Part shown: in pieces, positions 50,254-58,173 of the stretch | How the letters are laid out: each line of letters begins with the position of its first letter | How positions within the stretch are numbered: the stretch's first letter is position 1 | Source: DASRAU01 sp035638075 | GTDB lineage: Bacteria > Acidobacteriota > Polarisedimenticolia > Gp22-AA2 | Direction of reading: 5' to 3' | Assembly: GCA_035638075.1 (NCBI GenBank) | Contig: DASRAU010000031.1 | Location: 1 to 64,000, forward strand | DNA: 64,000 nt | Translations under genes and position numbers: made by a program | The notes under the pieces: generated by a model | Databases searched by the model: none | Told to the model about the DNA's origin: nothing | Seen by the model: only the letters and a program-made list of their open reading frames with translations

Positions 50254-51492
50254 ATGGCACGACGCAGCACGCAGGTGGTGGGGCTGGACATCGGCACGAC
50301 GAAGGTCTGCGCCCTCATCGTCGAACCGTCCGAATCCGGGCTGCCGACGGTCCTGGGGGTCGGATCCTGCCCGTCGCGCGGCACGCGGCGCGGCGTGGTG
50401 GTCAATATCGAGGCCTGCGTCGCCGCGATCAAGCAGGCGATCGAGGAGGCCGAGCTGCAGGCGGGGCTCTCCGTCGAGCGGGCCTACGTCGGCATCGGCG
50501 GCCCGCACGTGCGCGGGCTCAACAGCCGCGGCGTGGTCGCCATCGCGGGGCGTGACCGCGAGGTGACGCTCGAGGACGTGGCGCGGGTCAAGGACGCCGC
50601 CCGCGCCATCTCCATCCCGCCCGACACCGACGTCTTCCACGTGCTGCCGCAGCAGTTCGCGGTGGACGGGCACACCGGCATCCACGACCCGGTCGGCATG
50701 ACCGGGGCGCGCCTCGAGACCGACGTGCACATCGTCACCGCGTCGATCACCGCGGCGCAGAACCTGGCCAACTGCGTCAACCGCGCCGGCGTCGAAATCG
50801 AGGGGATGGTGCTGGAGCAGTTCGCCGCGGCCGACGCGGTGCTGGCGCCGGACGAGACCGAGATGGGCGTGGCGCTGCTCGACATCGGCGGCGGCAACAC
50901 CAGCATGGTCATCTACGAGCGCGGCGCGCTGCGGCACATCGCGGTGCTGCCGACCGGCGGCGAGCACGTCACCAACGACATCGCCGTCGGGCTGCGCACC
51001 CCCGTCCCCGAGGCGGAGCGCCTCAAGCGCCGCCACGGCTGCGCCATGGCCTCGCTCGTCGATCACGAGGACACGCTGGAGGTCCCGAGCGTCGGCGGCC
51101 GCAAGGCCCGGGTGCTGTCGCGGCAGATCCTCTGCGAGATCATCCAGCCGCGCGTCGAGGAGTGCTTCGCCATGGTGGCCGAGGAGCTGGGGCGCAGCGG
51201 CTTCGAGCGGACGCTGCACGCCGGCGTCGTGCTGACAGGTGGTGGTGCGATGCTGGAAGGGATCACTGAGATTGCCGAAGATGCGCTCGATTGCCCTGTC
51301 CGCCGCGGCGGCCCGGGCGATCTCGGCGGCCTCGCCGACTCGGTGGCCACGCCGCAGCACTCCACCGCGGTCGGGCTCGCCATTCACGGATGCAAGGAGC
51401 GCCGCGCGGCGCCGCACCGCGGCAACACCAACCCCTACTTCTTCACGCGCATGACGGGAAGGGTGCGCGACTGGATCCAGGAGCTCTTCTGA
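50254..51492 (+). CDS. ftsA: Cell-division actin homologue FtsA
   Basis: A 412-residue actin-fold ATPase that tethers FtsZ to the membrane. 'VVGLDIGTTKVCALIVE' is the phosphate-1 loop, 'LLDIGGGNTSMVIYERGAL' the phosphate-2 loop and 'GVVLTGGGAMLEGI' the adenosine motif. An amphipathic end ('MTGRVRDWIQELF') is the membrane-targeting sequence. It lies between ftsQ and ftsZ as usual, 15 bases after ftsQ. Confidence 0.95.
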   Translation: MARRSTQVVGLDIGTTKVCALIVEPSESGLPTVLGVGSCPSRGTRRGVVVNIEACVAAIKQAIEEAELQAGLSVERAYVGIGGPHVRGLNSRGVVAIAGRDREVTLEDVARVKDAARAISIPPDTDVFHVLPQQFAVDGHTGIHDPVGMTGARLETDVHIVTASITAAQNLANCVNRAGVEIEGMVLEQFAAADAVLAPDETEMGVALLDIGGGNTSMVIYERGALRHIAVLPTGGEHVTNDIAVGLRTPVPEAERLKRRHGCAMASLVDHEDTLEVPSVGGRKARVLSRQILCEIIQPRVEECFAMVAEELGRSGFERTLHAGVVLTGGGAMLEGITEIAEDALDCPVRRGGPGDLGGLADSVATPQHSTAVGLAIHGCKERRAAPHRGNTNPYFFTRMTGRVRDWIQELF

Positions 51493-51593
51493 AGCGGAAG
51501 GCTGGCCTTCCAAACCGGAAACACCGTGAGCCTGACGCTTCACGGAAACGCAGTGAGCGCGATCAGCGCGCGTTATTCATGGAGGATGGTCCC

Positions 51594-52814
51594 ATGATCC
51601 TGATGGATCCGAAGGACGCCGGGAAGCCCCCGCGCATCTCCTTCGACGAGAGCAAGGCGGTCGGGGCGAACATCAAGGTGATCGGCGTCGGCGGCGGCGG
51701 CAGCAACGCCGTCAACCGCATGATCGCGTCGGGCCTGCAGGGCGTCGAGTTCATGGTGGCGAACACCGACGTGCAGGCGCTCAAGGGGGCGAAGGCCCCG
51801 CTGAAACTGCAGATCGGCTCGAAGCTCACCAAGGGGCTCGGCGCCGGCTCGAACCCCGAGGTCGGCCGCCAGGCCGCACTCGAGGACTCGGAGAAGATCA
51901 TCGAAGCGCTGCAGGGCTCCGACATGGTGTTCATCACCTCGGGCCTCGGCGGCGGCACCGGCACGGGCTCCGTGCCGATCATCGCGTCGCTGGCGTCCGA
52001 GCTGGGCGCGCTGGTCGTCGCGGTCGTCACCAAGCCCTTCGCGTTCGAAGGGAAGAAGCGCCGCGACCAGGCGGAAGAGGGGCTGAAGGAGCTGCAGAAC
52101 TCCGTCGACACCGTCATCTGCATCCCGAACGAGAAGCTGCTGAACTCCGTGGACAAGGCCATGCCGCTCGGCGCCGCGTTCCTGTTCGCCGACGACGTGC
52201 TGCGCCAGGCGGTGCAGGGCATCTCCGACCTCATCACCATCCCCGGCGAGATCAACCTCGACTTCGCCGACGTGCGCACCATCATGAGCGGCATGGGGAT
52301 GGCGCTCATGGGAACCGGCATCTCCAACAGCGGCCCGACGCGGGCGGTCGAGGCGGCGCAGAAGGCCATCTCGTCGCCGCTGCTCGAGGACGCGACCATC
52401 GACGGCGCCCGCGGGATTCTCATGAACGTCACCGGCGGCCCCGACATGACCCTGCACGAGGTGGCCGAGGCGGCGAGCATCGTCCAGCGCTCCGCCGACG
52501 CCGACGCCAACATCATCTTCGGCACCGTCATCGACCGCGAGATGGCCGAGCAGGTCAAGATCACCGTCATCGCCACCGGCTTCAACCGCGAGGAGATGGC
52601 CAAGACCGAGGCGGCGAAGAGGACCGCTGTTGTTCCCGCACCCGCGCCGCAGGCGCGCGTGAATCTCGACACCCCGGCGTTCCTGCGCCGCGCCCCGTCG
52701 GCGGCTCCGTCGAGCCCGTCCCTGAACAACGCCGATCCGGGCACGACGCTGCACTACGCGCCGCTCCCGGACGACCTGGAGATCCCGACGTTCCTGCGCC
52801 GGCAGCTCGACTGA
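51594..52814 (+). CDS. ftsZ: Cell-division tubulin homologue FtsZ
   Basis: A 406-residue GTPase forming the Z ring. 'IKVIGVGGGGSNAVNRMIA' begins the GTP-binding domain. The tubulin signature GGGTGTG is at 119-125. 'NLDFADVRTIMSGMGMALMGTG' is in the C-terminal domain. The extreme C-terminus 'EIPTFLRRQLD' is the conserved peptide that binds FtsA and other partners. About 100 bases separate it from ftsA, with GGAGG 8 bases before the ATG. Confidence 0.96.
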   Translation: MILMDPKDAGKPPRISFDESKAVGANIKVIGVGGGGSNAVNRMIASGLQGVEFMVANTDVQALKGAKAPLKLQIGSKLTKGLGAGSNPEVGRQAALEDSEKIIEALQGSDMVFITSGLGGGTGTGSVPIIASLASELGALVVAVVTKPFAFEGKKRRDQAEEGLKELQNSVDTVICIPNEKLLNSVDKAMPLGAAFLFADDVLRQAVQGISDLITIPGEINLDFADVRTIMSGMGMALMGTGISNSGPTRAVEAAQKAISSPLLEDATIDGARGILMNVTGGPDMTLHEVAEAASIVQRSADADANIIFGTVIDREMAEQVKITVIATGFNREEMAKTEAAKRTAVVPAPAPQARVNLDTPAFLRRAPSAAPSSPSLNNADPGTTLHYAPLPDDLEIPTFLRRQLD

Positions 52815-52866
52815 CTGCGAGGCGCGCTCGGCAGATGTGGTGACGGATAGGATGGCCTGAAGCGAA

Positions 52867-52891
52867 GACCCCGGGCGGGGGGCCCGGGGTC
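52867..52891 (+). terminator. Hairpin at the end of the dcw cluster
   Basis: A 10-bp perfect stem (GACCCCGGGC / GCCCGGGGTC) with a 5-nt G loop stands 53 bases after ftsZ. It lacks a T-run, so it may act with Rho or as an RNA-end stabiliser. Its place between ftsZ and the next gene fits termination of the cluster. Confidence 0.6.
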
Positions 52892-52924
52892 GCTTCGAAC
52901 TTGGGTCCGGAAGGGGGGCGCGTC

Positions 52925-53887
52925 ATGGCGGGCCACTACAAGATCCTGGTCGCCGACGATCGCGAGGACAACCGCGGCCTGCTGCGCGAGTGGCTGACGG
53001 CCCAGGACTACCACGTCCGCTGCGCCCGCGACGGGCGCGAAGCGCTGGAGCTGGCGCGCCAGGACCCGCCCGACCTCATCCTGCTCGACAAGGTGATGCC
53101 CGAAGTGGACGGCCTCGCCGTCGCCCGCGAGCTGAAGCGCGAAGACCGCTTCGCCTCGGTGCCCATCATCGTCCTGACCGGGCAGGACGACTCGCGCCGC
53201 GGCGCCATCTACGACGAGGCCTCGGCGGACGACTTGATTCTCAAGCCGCTGCGCTTCGAGGAGGTGGACACCCGGGTCCGCACCATGCTCAAGAAGCGCG
53301 AGGTCTTCCGCGCCCTCGAGCGCGCCAACGCCGAGCTGCGGCTCGCCAACCAGCGGATGGAGACGCTGTCGCGCCTCGACGAGAAGACCGACCTCAACAA
53401 CTACCGCTTCTTCATCGAGCGCCTCACCGAGCAGTTCAAGCTGGTGCGGCGCTACGGCTCCAACCTGACCATCGTCATGTTCGACCTCGACCACTTCAAG
53501 GCCGTCAACGACCGCCACGGCCATGTCGTCGGCGACAAGGTCCTGAAGCAGTTCGGGCAGATCATGGTGCGCACGGCGCGCGAGACCGATCTCGTGGCGC
53601 GCTACGGCGGCGAGGAGTTCGCCATCCTGCTGCCGCACACGTCCGCAGCGCAGGGGCAGCGCCTCGCCGAGCGGGTGCGCAAGTCGACCGAAGGCTTCGC
53701 GTTCGAGGGGAACGGCAACCCGGTCGGCGTGACCGTCTCGGCCGGGGTCGCCACGTTCCCGATCAACGACCGCATCGTCGAGCCGCACGACCTCATTCAG
53801 GCTGCCGACCTGGCCCTCTACCGGGCCAAAGAGCTGGGGCGGAACCGGACGCACGTCGACGAGCGGTCGCTCGTCAGCCTCTACTGA
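52925..53887 (+). CDS. Response-regulator diguanylate cyclase (REC-GGDEF)
   Basis: A 320-residue PleD-like c-di-GMP synthase. The receiver domain (about 5-120) has Asp55 (LILLDKVMP) as phosphate acceptor, the acidic pair DD in VADDRED, and Thr and Lys in 'VLTGQDD' and 'LILKPLR'. A short coiled coil (about 125-145) leads to a GGDEF domain with the active form GGEEF at 228-232. An inhibitory-site RETD lies at 219-222. The sensor kinase is not in the window. The gene follows ftsZ after a hairpin and so may be separately transcribed. Its stop overlaps the convergent cupin gene by 14 bases. Confidence 0.9.
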   Translation: MAGHYKILVADDREDNRGLLREWLTAQDYHVRCARDGREALELARQDPPDLILLDKVMPEVDGLAVARELKREDRFASVPIIVLTGQDDSRRGAIYDEASADDLILKPLRFEEVDTRVRTMLKKREVFRALERANAELRLANQRMETLSRLDEKTDLNNYRFFIERLTEQFKLVRRYGSNLTIVMFDLDHFKAVNDRHGHVVGDKVLKQFGQIMVRTARETDLVARYGGEEFAILLPHTSAAQGQRLAERVRKSTEGFAFEGNGNPVGVTVSAGVATFPINDRIVEPHDLIQAADLALYRAKELGRNRTHVDERSLVSLY

Positions 53888-54323
53888 AAGCGGCAGGCCC
53901 GCCCGGCGCGGCGGGCACCAACCCGTATCTGGACATGACGGCGATCAGGGCGCCTTTGTCGGGCGCCCCTCCGGCGTTGAGCACCGTCGCGACGTCCTTG
54001 AAGTACTGCGCCCCGATGTCCGGAGAGTTGACGATGAGCGCCCGCGCCGTCTCTGGAAAGGGGTTGGAGAAAGCATGGACCACCCCTTTCGGGGTGCTCA
54101 TGCTCTGACCGACGGAGAGATCCCTCGTTTCCGAGCCGACCGTATACCGGAGGACTCCCTCGAGCACGTACACACATTCTTCGTTGTTCGAATGGCTGTG
54201 TGGAGGAGGCACATTCGAACCAGGGGGGACCGTCAGTTCGAACAGGCCGAGGCTCCCGGTGCCGGAGCCGTCGGCGATGTAGTTGATGCTGAGCTGACCA
54301 ATCTTGATGACGTTCGAGCTCAT
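53874..54323 (-). CDS. Cupin-domain protein
   Basis: A 149-residue single-domain cupin. Motif 1, 'PPPHSHSNNEECVYVLEG', holds the His-x-His and Glu metal ligands, and motif 2, 'GVVHAF', the third His. Similar small cupins are dioxygenases, isomerases or sugar/metabolite sensors; the exact role is not evident. A GGGAGGAA ribosome site precedes the ATG. It is divergent from the ribbon-helix-helix gene, and the palindromic site between the two could control both. Confidence 0.8.
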   Translation of the reverse strand: MSSNVIKIGQLSINYIADGSGTGSLGLFELTVPPGSNVPPPHSHSNNEECVYVLEGVLRYTVGSETRDLSVGQSMSTPKGVVHAFSNPFPETARALIVNSPDIGAQYFKDVATVLNAGGAPDKGALIAVMSRYGLVPAAPGGPAAFSRG

Positions 54324-54416
54324 GGTCTTCCTCCCTTGAATCACGATGAAGCCGGAAGTGTAGACGGCCTGGCCGTCGTCCATGGCCAGCGCGGAGCGGT
54401 TGACGAAAACACCTGG

Positions 54417-54441
54417 TCTTGACATATCTTGACATGTCAAG
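54417..54441. promoter_or_regulatory. Palindromic operator between cupin and RHH genes
   Basis: A perfect 14-bp palindrome, CTTGACATGTCAAG (54428-54441), is preceded by another TCTTGACAT half-site (54417-54425). The half-site is repeated with a 10-bp period. Ribbon-helix-helix repressors bind half-sites spaced like this, and the downstream gene encodes one. The site lies 12 bases before that gene's start. Confidence 0.65.
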
Positions 54442-54453
54442 GCGAGGTGCTTC

Positions 54454-54666
54454 GTGGCGCACGTCAAGGTCAGTTCGAAGGTGGACGAATCGGCCTGGCG
54501 GGAGTTGAAGGACCTCGCGGCGGAATCCCACCAGTCGATCTCCGGCGTGCTGACGGAAGCGATCCGTGAATATGTTGCGCGGCGCCGCGTCCGACCCGAC
54601 GTCCTGAAGCACCTCGAGGACTCGCTGTCCGCGAACGAGCAGCTGGGCCGCCTGCTTGCCAGGTAG
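54454..54666 (+). CDS. Ribbon-helix-helix DNA-binding protein
   Basis: A 70-residue protein. A short N-terminal beta strand (AHVKVSSKVDES) precedes two helices ('AWRELKDLAAESHQSISGVLTEAIREYVARR'-type), the arrangement of CopG/Arc-type regulators. Such proteins are repressors or antitoxins and act as dimers. No toxin gene lies next to it. The next gene downstream is the MerB-like protein 110 bases away, and a palindrome in front suggests autoregulation. Start is GTG at 54454. Confidence 0.75.
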   Translation: MAHVKVSSKVDESAWRELKDLAAESHQSISGVLTEAIREYVARRRVRPDVLKHLEDSLSANEQLGRLLAR

Positions 54667-54776
54667 GCCGCGCTCGAGCGCCGCGAGTGCTGAGATGTGA
54701 GCGCCGCGCGCGCGACTTCAGGGACGCGTGCTAGGCTTTCGCCGCTCGCCCGCCTTCGATCGGGGCCGCGTCGCGC

Positions 54777-55457
54777 ATGGACTTCGATACCAGGGTCAAG
54801 GTCGCCATCTACACCGCCACGGCTGAGAGCGGCCGCGTGCCCGCCCTGGCGGACGTGGCGCACCGGGTCCAGGCATCGCCCGAGGCCGTGACCGAAGCCT
54901 TCGCACGCCTGCGCGCCAGTCGGTTGCTCTGGCTGGAGCCGGATGGCATCACCATCCGGATCGCGCCCCCCTTCTCGGCTGTCCCGACCCAGCACCTCGT
55001 CAGCGTGGCCGGCATCGACTACTTCGCCACCTGCGCCTGGGATGCCCTCGGCATCGTCGCCGCCCTGCGGCAGACGGGGGTCGTCCATTCGCGGTGCGAG
55101 CAGAGCCTGGAACCGCTCGAGCTCGATGTTCCTCTCAAAGGCCCGGACCCTTCGCCCTGGCTCTTCCACTGCCTCGTTCCGGCCGCCAAATGGTGGGACG
55201 ACCTCGTCTTCACCTGAAACAACATGCTGTTCTTCCGGTCGGAAGAACTCATCCGCGCATGGTGCCAGGCCCGAGCCGTTCCGCCCCGGCCGGTGGTCCG
55301 GATGGATCAGCTGTGGCACCTGGCCGTGACCTGGTACGGCACCCGACTCGAGCCGGTCTCGCGTCGCCCCGCCGCCGCCGAGATGCGGCAGATCTTCGAG
55401 TCCATCGGTCTGCGCGGTGACTTCTGGGATCCGCAAGCGGACTCGTTCCGCCAGTGA
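54777..55457 (+). CDS. MerB-like organomercurial-lyase-family protein, probable selenoprotein (in-frame TGA)
   Basis: A 226-residue reading frame if TGA at 55215-55217 is read as an amino acid. An N-terminal winged-helix part (about 1-60) is followed by a MerB-type domain. Cys86 and Asp89 (in ATCAWDALG) and Cys107 (in HSRCEQS) keep the spacing of MerB C96, D99 and C117 exactly. The TGA falls at codon 147, where MerB has catalytic C159, and the flanks 'WWDDLVFT' and 'NNMLFFRSEE' look intact. The frame continues for 79 codons without a further stop. A SECIS-like hairpin starts 12 nt after the TGA. I infer selenocysteine at residue 147. Organomercurial lyases cleave carbon-mercury bonds; this distant relative may act on other substrates. 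The alternative is a nonsense-mutated pseudogene. Confidence 0.75.
55223..55261 (+). promoter_or_regulatory. Putative bacterial SECIS element
   Basis: A perfect 8-bp stem (GTTCTTCC at 55229-55236, GGAAGAAC at 55241-55248) closes a GGTC tetraloop. Nineteen nucleotides separate the TGA from the loop. The Escherichia coli fdhF SECIS has the same GGUC loop about 18 nt after its UGA. A lower stem CATGC/GCATG (55223-55227, 55257-55261) can extend it across an internal loop. SelB would recognise the apical part. Confidence 0.7.
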
Positions 55458-55567
55458 GCGCGATCGTCCGGGCCTCAGCCGTTACTGAGTCGAAGCGAGC
55501 TCCGCGCTCGCCTCGATGAGGGAGAGCACCTCCACGGTCGCCGAAGACCTTCCGGTGCGCCTGCGCC

Positions 55568-56023
55568 CTACCGCTCCAGCCTGGAGAGCAGCGCGGTCAG
55601 CGAACCATCCAGCGTGTTCGTCTCGGGGACCTTCCCATCGGGCGTCAGGTGGTCGATCGCGGCCGGCAGCAAGGCGGCGAGAATCGACCCGGCTTCGGAC
55701 GCCGGGACGCCCGCCTGGCGCGCGAACTGCCCGATCGTCTCGTGGCCCAGGACGTCGGTCACCTGCGCCGCGGAGACCGGCGGGTTGGGCCCGGTGGAGA
55801 TCCAGCTCGACATCATGTCGCCCAGTCCTTTGCTCTGGAAGGCGCCGATCAACCCGGCCAGCCCGCCGCTGCCTCCGACGGAGGCGTCCTTCGTGCTCAG
55901 CAATCCCGCCAGGGCGGTGAGGATCTGCGGGTTCTTGGCCACCAGGGTCGCCAGCCCCGCGAGGCCTCCGGATTCGGCCTGCCCGCCCATCGCTTGCTTC
56001 AGGATTCCATCGAGAAAACCCAT
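55568..56023 (-). CDS. YidB-like (DUF937) protein
   Basis: A 151-residue protein of the YidB/DUF937 type. The N-terminus 'GFLDGILKQAMGG' and the conserved end 'VLGHETIGQFARQAGVPASEAGSILAALLPAAIDHLTPDGKVP' are both present. The middle is Gly/Leu-rich. Function of the family is not established. The ATG at 56023 follows an AGGAGAGGGGAAG site; the longer open frame is not supported. It is about 115 bases downstream of another small gene on the same strand. Confidence 0.8.
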   Translation of the reverse strand: MGFLDGILKQAMGGQAESGGLAGLATLVAKNPQILTALAGLLSTKDASVGGSGGLAGLIGAFQSKGLGDMMSSWISTGPNPPVSAAQVTDVLGHETIGQFARQAGVPASEAGSILAALLPAAIDHLTPDGKVPETNTLDGSLTALLSRLER

Positions 56024-56138
56024 GACTTCCCCTCTCCTGCGGCGGTGAGCCGCCGCGCGCCGGTGCGTTTCCGTCGCTTGTCTCGGTGCCGGCATCCTAC
56101 GCCAACCGCACCGCCGTGGGTCAACCTCCACGACCTGG

Positions 56139-56603
56139 TCAGGCCTGATCGTTGGGGTCGAGCTTGTCCAGGATTTCCAGCCGCTGTTCGGTCCTCCGGG
56201 TCACCCGCCGGAGGATGAGCGCGCAGCCGAAGCCCCCCACGACAATCGCCAGGAGCAACACGCTGACCCAGGGCGCCCGGAAGATGAATCCGACGATGAG
56301 GGCCGTGGCGTAAAGCCAGAGTCGAGGGTGCGCAGTGCGCCAGAAACTCTGAGCGCCGGCGTCGTCGCACAGCTCGGAGTCGAGCCCCAGCGCCGCCAGC
56401 TTCTTCATCATGGCGCGGGCCATCTCTTCGTCGCCCGGATCGAAGGGGATGTCGACCTCGCGGCCCTTCGTGAGCCGCTTGAACGCCGCCGCGACCTGGT
56501 CGGCGTCCATCTCGGCTTCGTCTTCGAGCAGCGCGCTCAGGGATGGTGGCAGCACGGAGGGCGCGCCGGCCGGTGGCCAACCTTTGATCCTGACGGTGGG
56601 CAT
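56139..56603 (-). CDS. Small two-helix membrane protein of unknown function
   Basis: A 154-residue protein. The N-terminal half is soluble ('VAAAFKRLTKGREVDIPFDPGDEEMARAMMKKLAALGLDSEL'-type alpha/beta pattern, possibly a small fold like ribosomal L7/L12 C-terminal domains). The second half has two adjacent membrane helices (about 95-110 and 112-130) and a charged tail. No family is recognised with confidence. Start is the ATG at 56603. It is 30 bases downstream of the hydrolase gene and likely co-transcribed. Confidence 0.55.
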   Translation of the reverse strand: MPTVRIKGWPPAGAPSVLPPSLSALLEDEAEMDADQVAAAFKRLTKGREVDIPFDPGDEEMARAMMKKLAALGLDSELCDDAGAQSFWRTAHPRLWLYATALIVGFIFRAPWVSVLLLAIVVGGFGCALILRRVTRRTEQRLEILDKLDPNDQA

Positions 56604-56633
56604 GGCTTCAGGGGTCCTCGGCCCGGGCGCGGT

Positions 56634-57692
56634 TCACATCCGGCCGGCGTCCACGTCGTGGAGGAACCGGATCACGCCGTCCATGTAGACGGCCTGGTCG
56701 TCGTACATGTCCAGGTGGCTGCCGTTGGGGCAGTAGAGGTATCTCCCCTTCCGGAGCTTGCCGGCCATCATCTCCATGTGCGCCGGGTCCATCGTGTCGT
56801 AGCGCGCGCCGATCACGAGGGTGGGGACGGTGATCTTCGGGAGGTCGGCGGTGCGGTCCCAGTTCACCAGCTTGCCGCTGGCGCCGAGCTCGCTCGGGCC
56901 CTGCATGGGGACGTAGATCTCCCGGTTGAGGTGCGCGAAGGCCCGGTTCACGGGGTCGGGCCAGTCGGCCGCGGGCATCCTCAGGAGATGCTTCTCGTAG
57001 TGGTTCGGCAGCAGCAGCTCCATGTAACGCGGGTCTTCGGTCTTCCCGGCGGCTTCGAGCTTTTTGATCTCCAGAAGCGCGGTCTGGTCCATCGCGGGCA
57101 TGAGGACTTTCCTGGCGTACTCGTTGTAGGCCGGGATGCTGGCCATCATGTTGGAAATGACGAGTCCCTTGAGGTGCTCCTGGTGCGCCAGCGCGTACTC
57201 GAGGGCGAGGACTCCGCCCCAGGAGTGTCCGAGCAGGTAGAGATTGTCGTGGTCGAGCCGCAGGGCCTGGCGCACCTGCTCGACTTCGTCCACGAAGCGC
57301 GGGATCTCCCACAAGGACGGCTCGTGCGGCTGGTCGCTGTAGAACGACCCGAGCTGGTCGTAGTAGTAGTACTCGACGCCGGCCCCCGGGAAGTAGCTGT
57401 CGAACGCCTCGAAGTACTCGTGCGTCGCCGCCGGCCCCCCGTGCAGCAGCAGCACCTTGACCCGCGGATTGTTCCCCACCCGCTTGGTCCAGACGCGGAA
57501 CTGCCCCTTGGGCGTCCGGATCGGGATCATGCGGGCTCCGCCGGAGAGGCGGTCGGGGCGGGCGCTGTTGTCGAGGTAGGTCGCGGAAGCGGCGACGGGA
57601 GGAGCAGCGGCAGGCGGAGCGGGTGCGGGGGGATGGGCGCTGCAGGAGATGACGGTGAACAGGGCCGCGGCCAGTGCGAGGATCTGTCTCAT
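56634..57692 (-). CDS. Proline-iminopeptidase-like alpha/beta hydrolase, lipoprotein
   Basis: A 352-residue alpha/beta hydrolase. The N-terminus (LALAAALFTVISC) looks like a lipoprotein signal with Cys at residue 17, followed by a Pro/Ala linker. 'LLHGGPAATHEYFEAF' is the HGGP oxyanion motif of prolyl aminopeptidases. 'LLGHSWGGVLALEYAL' has the nucleophile Ser. 'GARYDTMDP' and 'NGSHLDMYDD' hold the Asp and His. Such enzymes remove N-terminal proline or cleave related amides; an envelope location is unusual but seen. It overlaps the gene upstream by ATGA. Confidence 0.82.
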   Translation of the reverse strand: MRQILALAAALFTVISCSAHPPAPAPPAAAPPVAASATYLDNSARPDRLSGGARMIPIRTPKGQFRVWTKRVGNNPRVKVLLLHGGPAATHEYFEAFDSYFPGAGVEYYYYDQLGSFYSDQPHEPSLWEIPRFVDEVEQVRQALRLDHDNLYLLGHSWGGVLALEYALAHQEHLKGLVISNMMASIPAYNEYARKVLMPAMDQTALLEIKKLEAAGKTEDPRYMELLLPNHYEKHLLRMPAADWPDPVNRAFAHLNREIYVPMQGPSELGASGKLVNWDRTADLPKITVPTLVIGARYDTMDPAHMEMMAGKLRKGRYLYCPNGSHLDMYDDQAVYMDGVIRFLHDVDAGRM

Positions 57693-58132
57693 GACACCTC
57701 GTGTCGGGGAATCTTCTCCAGGTCGGGCTCGACGAACCGCGCCCGCGCCTCCGGGGAGAACAGCACCTCCGCGGAGTAGTGCGTCAGCATGATCTTCGCA
57801 TCCAGCATCCGCGGATTGTGGGCGATGAACTCGGCCGCCGATGCGGCCGCCGGGGAGGTCGCCATGAAGTGGCGCACCGCGAGGATCCACGCCCGCGTGA
57901 GCGTCTCGTGGTACTTCGCGACCGGAACGTTGTGGTGCCGGATGAAGGCCTGAAGGGCGTCCCGCATCGACGTCAGCGCCGTCTCCGTGTCGTGCTCCGC
58001 CAGGAGGATGTAAGCGAGCCGGATGTGGGCGCGGTGGTCGAATGCGGCCGGCTCGATCCGACCGGAGGCGAAGTCGTCGGAGAAGCGGCGATCATCGGGA
58101 GACAGCGAGTGGCGCATCAGGATTCCGGGCAT
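57689..58132 (-). CDS. Small helical protein of unknown function
   Basis: A 147-residue, helix-rich protein with many His/Asp/Glu residues ('FDHRAHIRLAYILLAEHD', 'HHNVPVAKYHETLTRAWILAVRHFM'). The pattern FDHxxHI resembles small DUF families found next to hydrolases in many genomes, but no function is assigned. Clustered His suggests metal binding, which is speculation. Its stop codon overlaps the start of the downstream hydrolase (ATGA), so the two are translationally coupled. An ATG at 58117 is an alternative start. Confidence 0.6.
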   Translation of the reverse strand: MPGILMRHSLSPDDRRFSDDFASGRIEPAAFDHRAHIRLAYILLAEHDTETALTSMRDALQAFIRHHNVPVAKYHETLTRAWILAVRHFMATSPAAASAAEFIAHNPRMLDAKIMLTHYSAEVLFSPEARARFVEPDLEKIPRHEVS

Positions 58133-58173
58133 GCAACTTCGTGAACGAGTCCCGCTATCATCGTATGGTGTGG

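Noticed and set aside
54777..55457. Plain pseudogene or two separate small genes instead of a selenoprotein
   Set aside because: The single TGA is at the catalytic Cys position, the rest of the frame is undamaged, and a SECIS-like hairpin follows at the right distance. It remains the main alternative and would be favoured if the genome lacks selenocysteine genes.
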